Shown: piece after piece, positions 63,103 to 64,000 of the stretch
Layout of the letters: each line of letters opens with the position of its first letter
Numbering within the stretch: the stretch's first letter is position 1
NCBI GenBank assembly: GCA_001600355.1
Contig: BCJU01000005.1
Span: 404,099 to 468,098 of the forward strand
DNA length: 64,000 nt
From: Meira nashicola
Taxonomy: Eukaryota; Basidiomycota; Exobasidiomycetes; Exobasidiales; Brachybasidiaceae
Direction of reading: 5' to 3'
The notes under the pieces: generated by a model
Seen by the model: the letters and a program-made list of their open reading frames with translations, nothing else
Told to the model about the DNA's origin: nothing
Database searches by the model: none
Made by a program: the position numbers and the translations under genes

Positions 63103-64000
63103 CTATGCTTGCTTTTTGGGGTTATTTTTTTCTCGACGATTACGAAATAATTCTTGTTTACGTGAGAGTACATTTTCAATTTCAGCTCTTGCCATTTCTC
63201 TTGCTAAAGGCATAGTCTTAGCTTTTCCTTGATGATTTAATTGATGAGCTCTAAGAGGAATATAACGATGTTTTGCAATTCTTGTAGGAACATTTGAAGG
63301 ATCAAAACGTGCTAAAGAAGGATCTTTATCTGCCATTGCTGACCAATAAGCATCTCTTTCTTGTCTACGATTATTTCTTTCTTGTATCTTTTCTTCTCCC
63401 ATTCTTATTGCATCGGCTTCTTTATAATTTCCTTTTTTCATCAATTCTTCAGCATGTCTGGCGACCATTTGCTTCACAGTATCATATCCTTCTGGTCTTT
63501 GTTTCTTCTTTCGATGTAAAACATCTTCGGTAAAAAGTTTAAGTTCTGACGACGTTCTTTTTATACCACTTTTCGATGTATGAGACAATTTACTGGTAGA
63601 AGAAAGTGAATCTGTTAAAGCAATCAAGTCAGCTTCTAAACAAACGAATATTCAACACTCATAACATACCTGAAGGACCGTGAGAAGTGCCTGCATTCAT
63701 GTGCTTATCCAATGCTTGTTGTAGAGTGATGTGATCATCATTCAAGAACATTTCAAGTGCGTTTAATGCTTTACGATCTGTGTCAGGGAGTGATGAAGGG
63801 AGCGATGGAGTAGATAATTTACGCTTTTCAGACGAATCTAGAATCATATGTGGATCATCTGAAGATCCTGGGCTGGATTGTGGAGAAGAAGGAGCTTGAC
63901 GCTTTTCGAGTGTATTGAAAATCAAATCAGGTTCCTTCGCAATTACCATGCAATAGCTTGTACTGAATAAGATAGTGGCGAATAATATAGAGAATCGCAT
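63103..64000 (-). CDS. Secreted array D protein (member 7), very short intron
   Basis: Its ATG is the last codon of the window (64000-63998). Exon 1 (64000-63670) has a signal peptide, NTLEKRQAPSS (dibasic) and ALEMFLNDDHITLQQALDK. A 34-nt intron (63669-63636, GTATGT...TTTAG) follows, or 37 nt if the next AG is used. Exon 2 (63635-63103) has LFTEDVLHRKKKQRPEG, module YDTVKQMVARHAEELMKKG with EADAIRMGEEKIQ, YWSAMADKDPSLARF, VPTRIAKHRYIPLRAHQL and a basic tail. The phase is kept. Its promoter is outside the window. Confidence 0.8.

Noticed and set aside
1..64000. tRNA, rRNA, CRISPR arrays, transposases or retroelements
   Set aside because: I found no cloverleaf with a T-loop GTTCRANNC box, no regular spaced repeats and no transposase, integrase or reverse transcriptase motifs; a dedicated tRNA and repeat scan would be needed to exclude them fully.

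Overview
The window is nuclear DNA from a fungus. Short spliceosomal introns (about 34-73 nt) with GTAAGT-like donors and CTAAC/CTAAT-type branch points, TATA-driven promoters, small gaps between genes and a typical fungal housekeeping set (MICOS subunit, YDJ1/XDJ1-type DnaJ, vacuolar amino-acid transporter, ACR3 arsenite permease, bHLH and bZIP regulators, GMC oxidoreductase) all point that way. The AT-rich, gene-dense layout with clusters of intronless secreted-protein genes resembles effector clusters of plant-associated basidiomycetes such as smut relatives. That placement is an inference; no marker gene in the window fixes the taxon.

The window is dominated by four arrays of lineage-specific genes for secreted proteins, separated by islands of ordinary genes. 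Array A (66-10651, + strand) holds 13 genes for lysine/arginine-rich secreted proteins with a twice-repeated module of about 45 residues. Relatives lie at 16092-16511 and 22955-25432, with more distant ones at 25443-26072 and, in a 3-fold repeated multi-exon gene, at 26586-28905. Array B (39483-43827, +) has five genes with a three-module version. Array C (47566-53945, +) has six genes of an unrelated secreted family with invariant SPR, FHH, HPKAA and GNL blocks. Array D (56255-64000, -) has seven genes with signal peptide, conserved KRQ dibasic site, helical NEL motifs and a C-terminal module that resembles A and B. Several array members are decaying: frameshifts at 56255-57163, 57342-58236, 58476-59205, the 5' end of 59349-60229 and the 3' end of 6862-7407, and a nonsense codon at 24383.

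The islands hold a class II sirtuin, two duplicated small cysteine-containing secreted proteins, a monocarboxylate-type MFS permease, four further secreted proteins (one frameshifted), a bHLH factor, a bacterial-looking RdgB/ITPase, a MICOS subunit, a tiny eight-cysteine secreted protein with one intron at 29358-29619, an F-box pseudogene, a GMC oxidoreductase, a CDK-like kinase, a DnaJ, an AVT-type transporter, and a bZIP/ACR3 pair that recalls the yeast arsenic-resistance locus.

The strongest system-level signal is regulatory. Nearly every secreted-array gene, on either strand and regardless of protein family, has a GGGGC/GCCCC element (often CGGGGC or CGGGTC) in the AT-rich DNA about 75-135 bp before its ATG. 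This suggests that unrelated arrays are co-regulated as one secretome regulon. The sequence of these elements is directly visible; their function is inferred.
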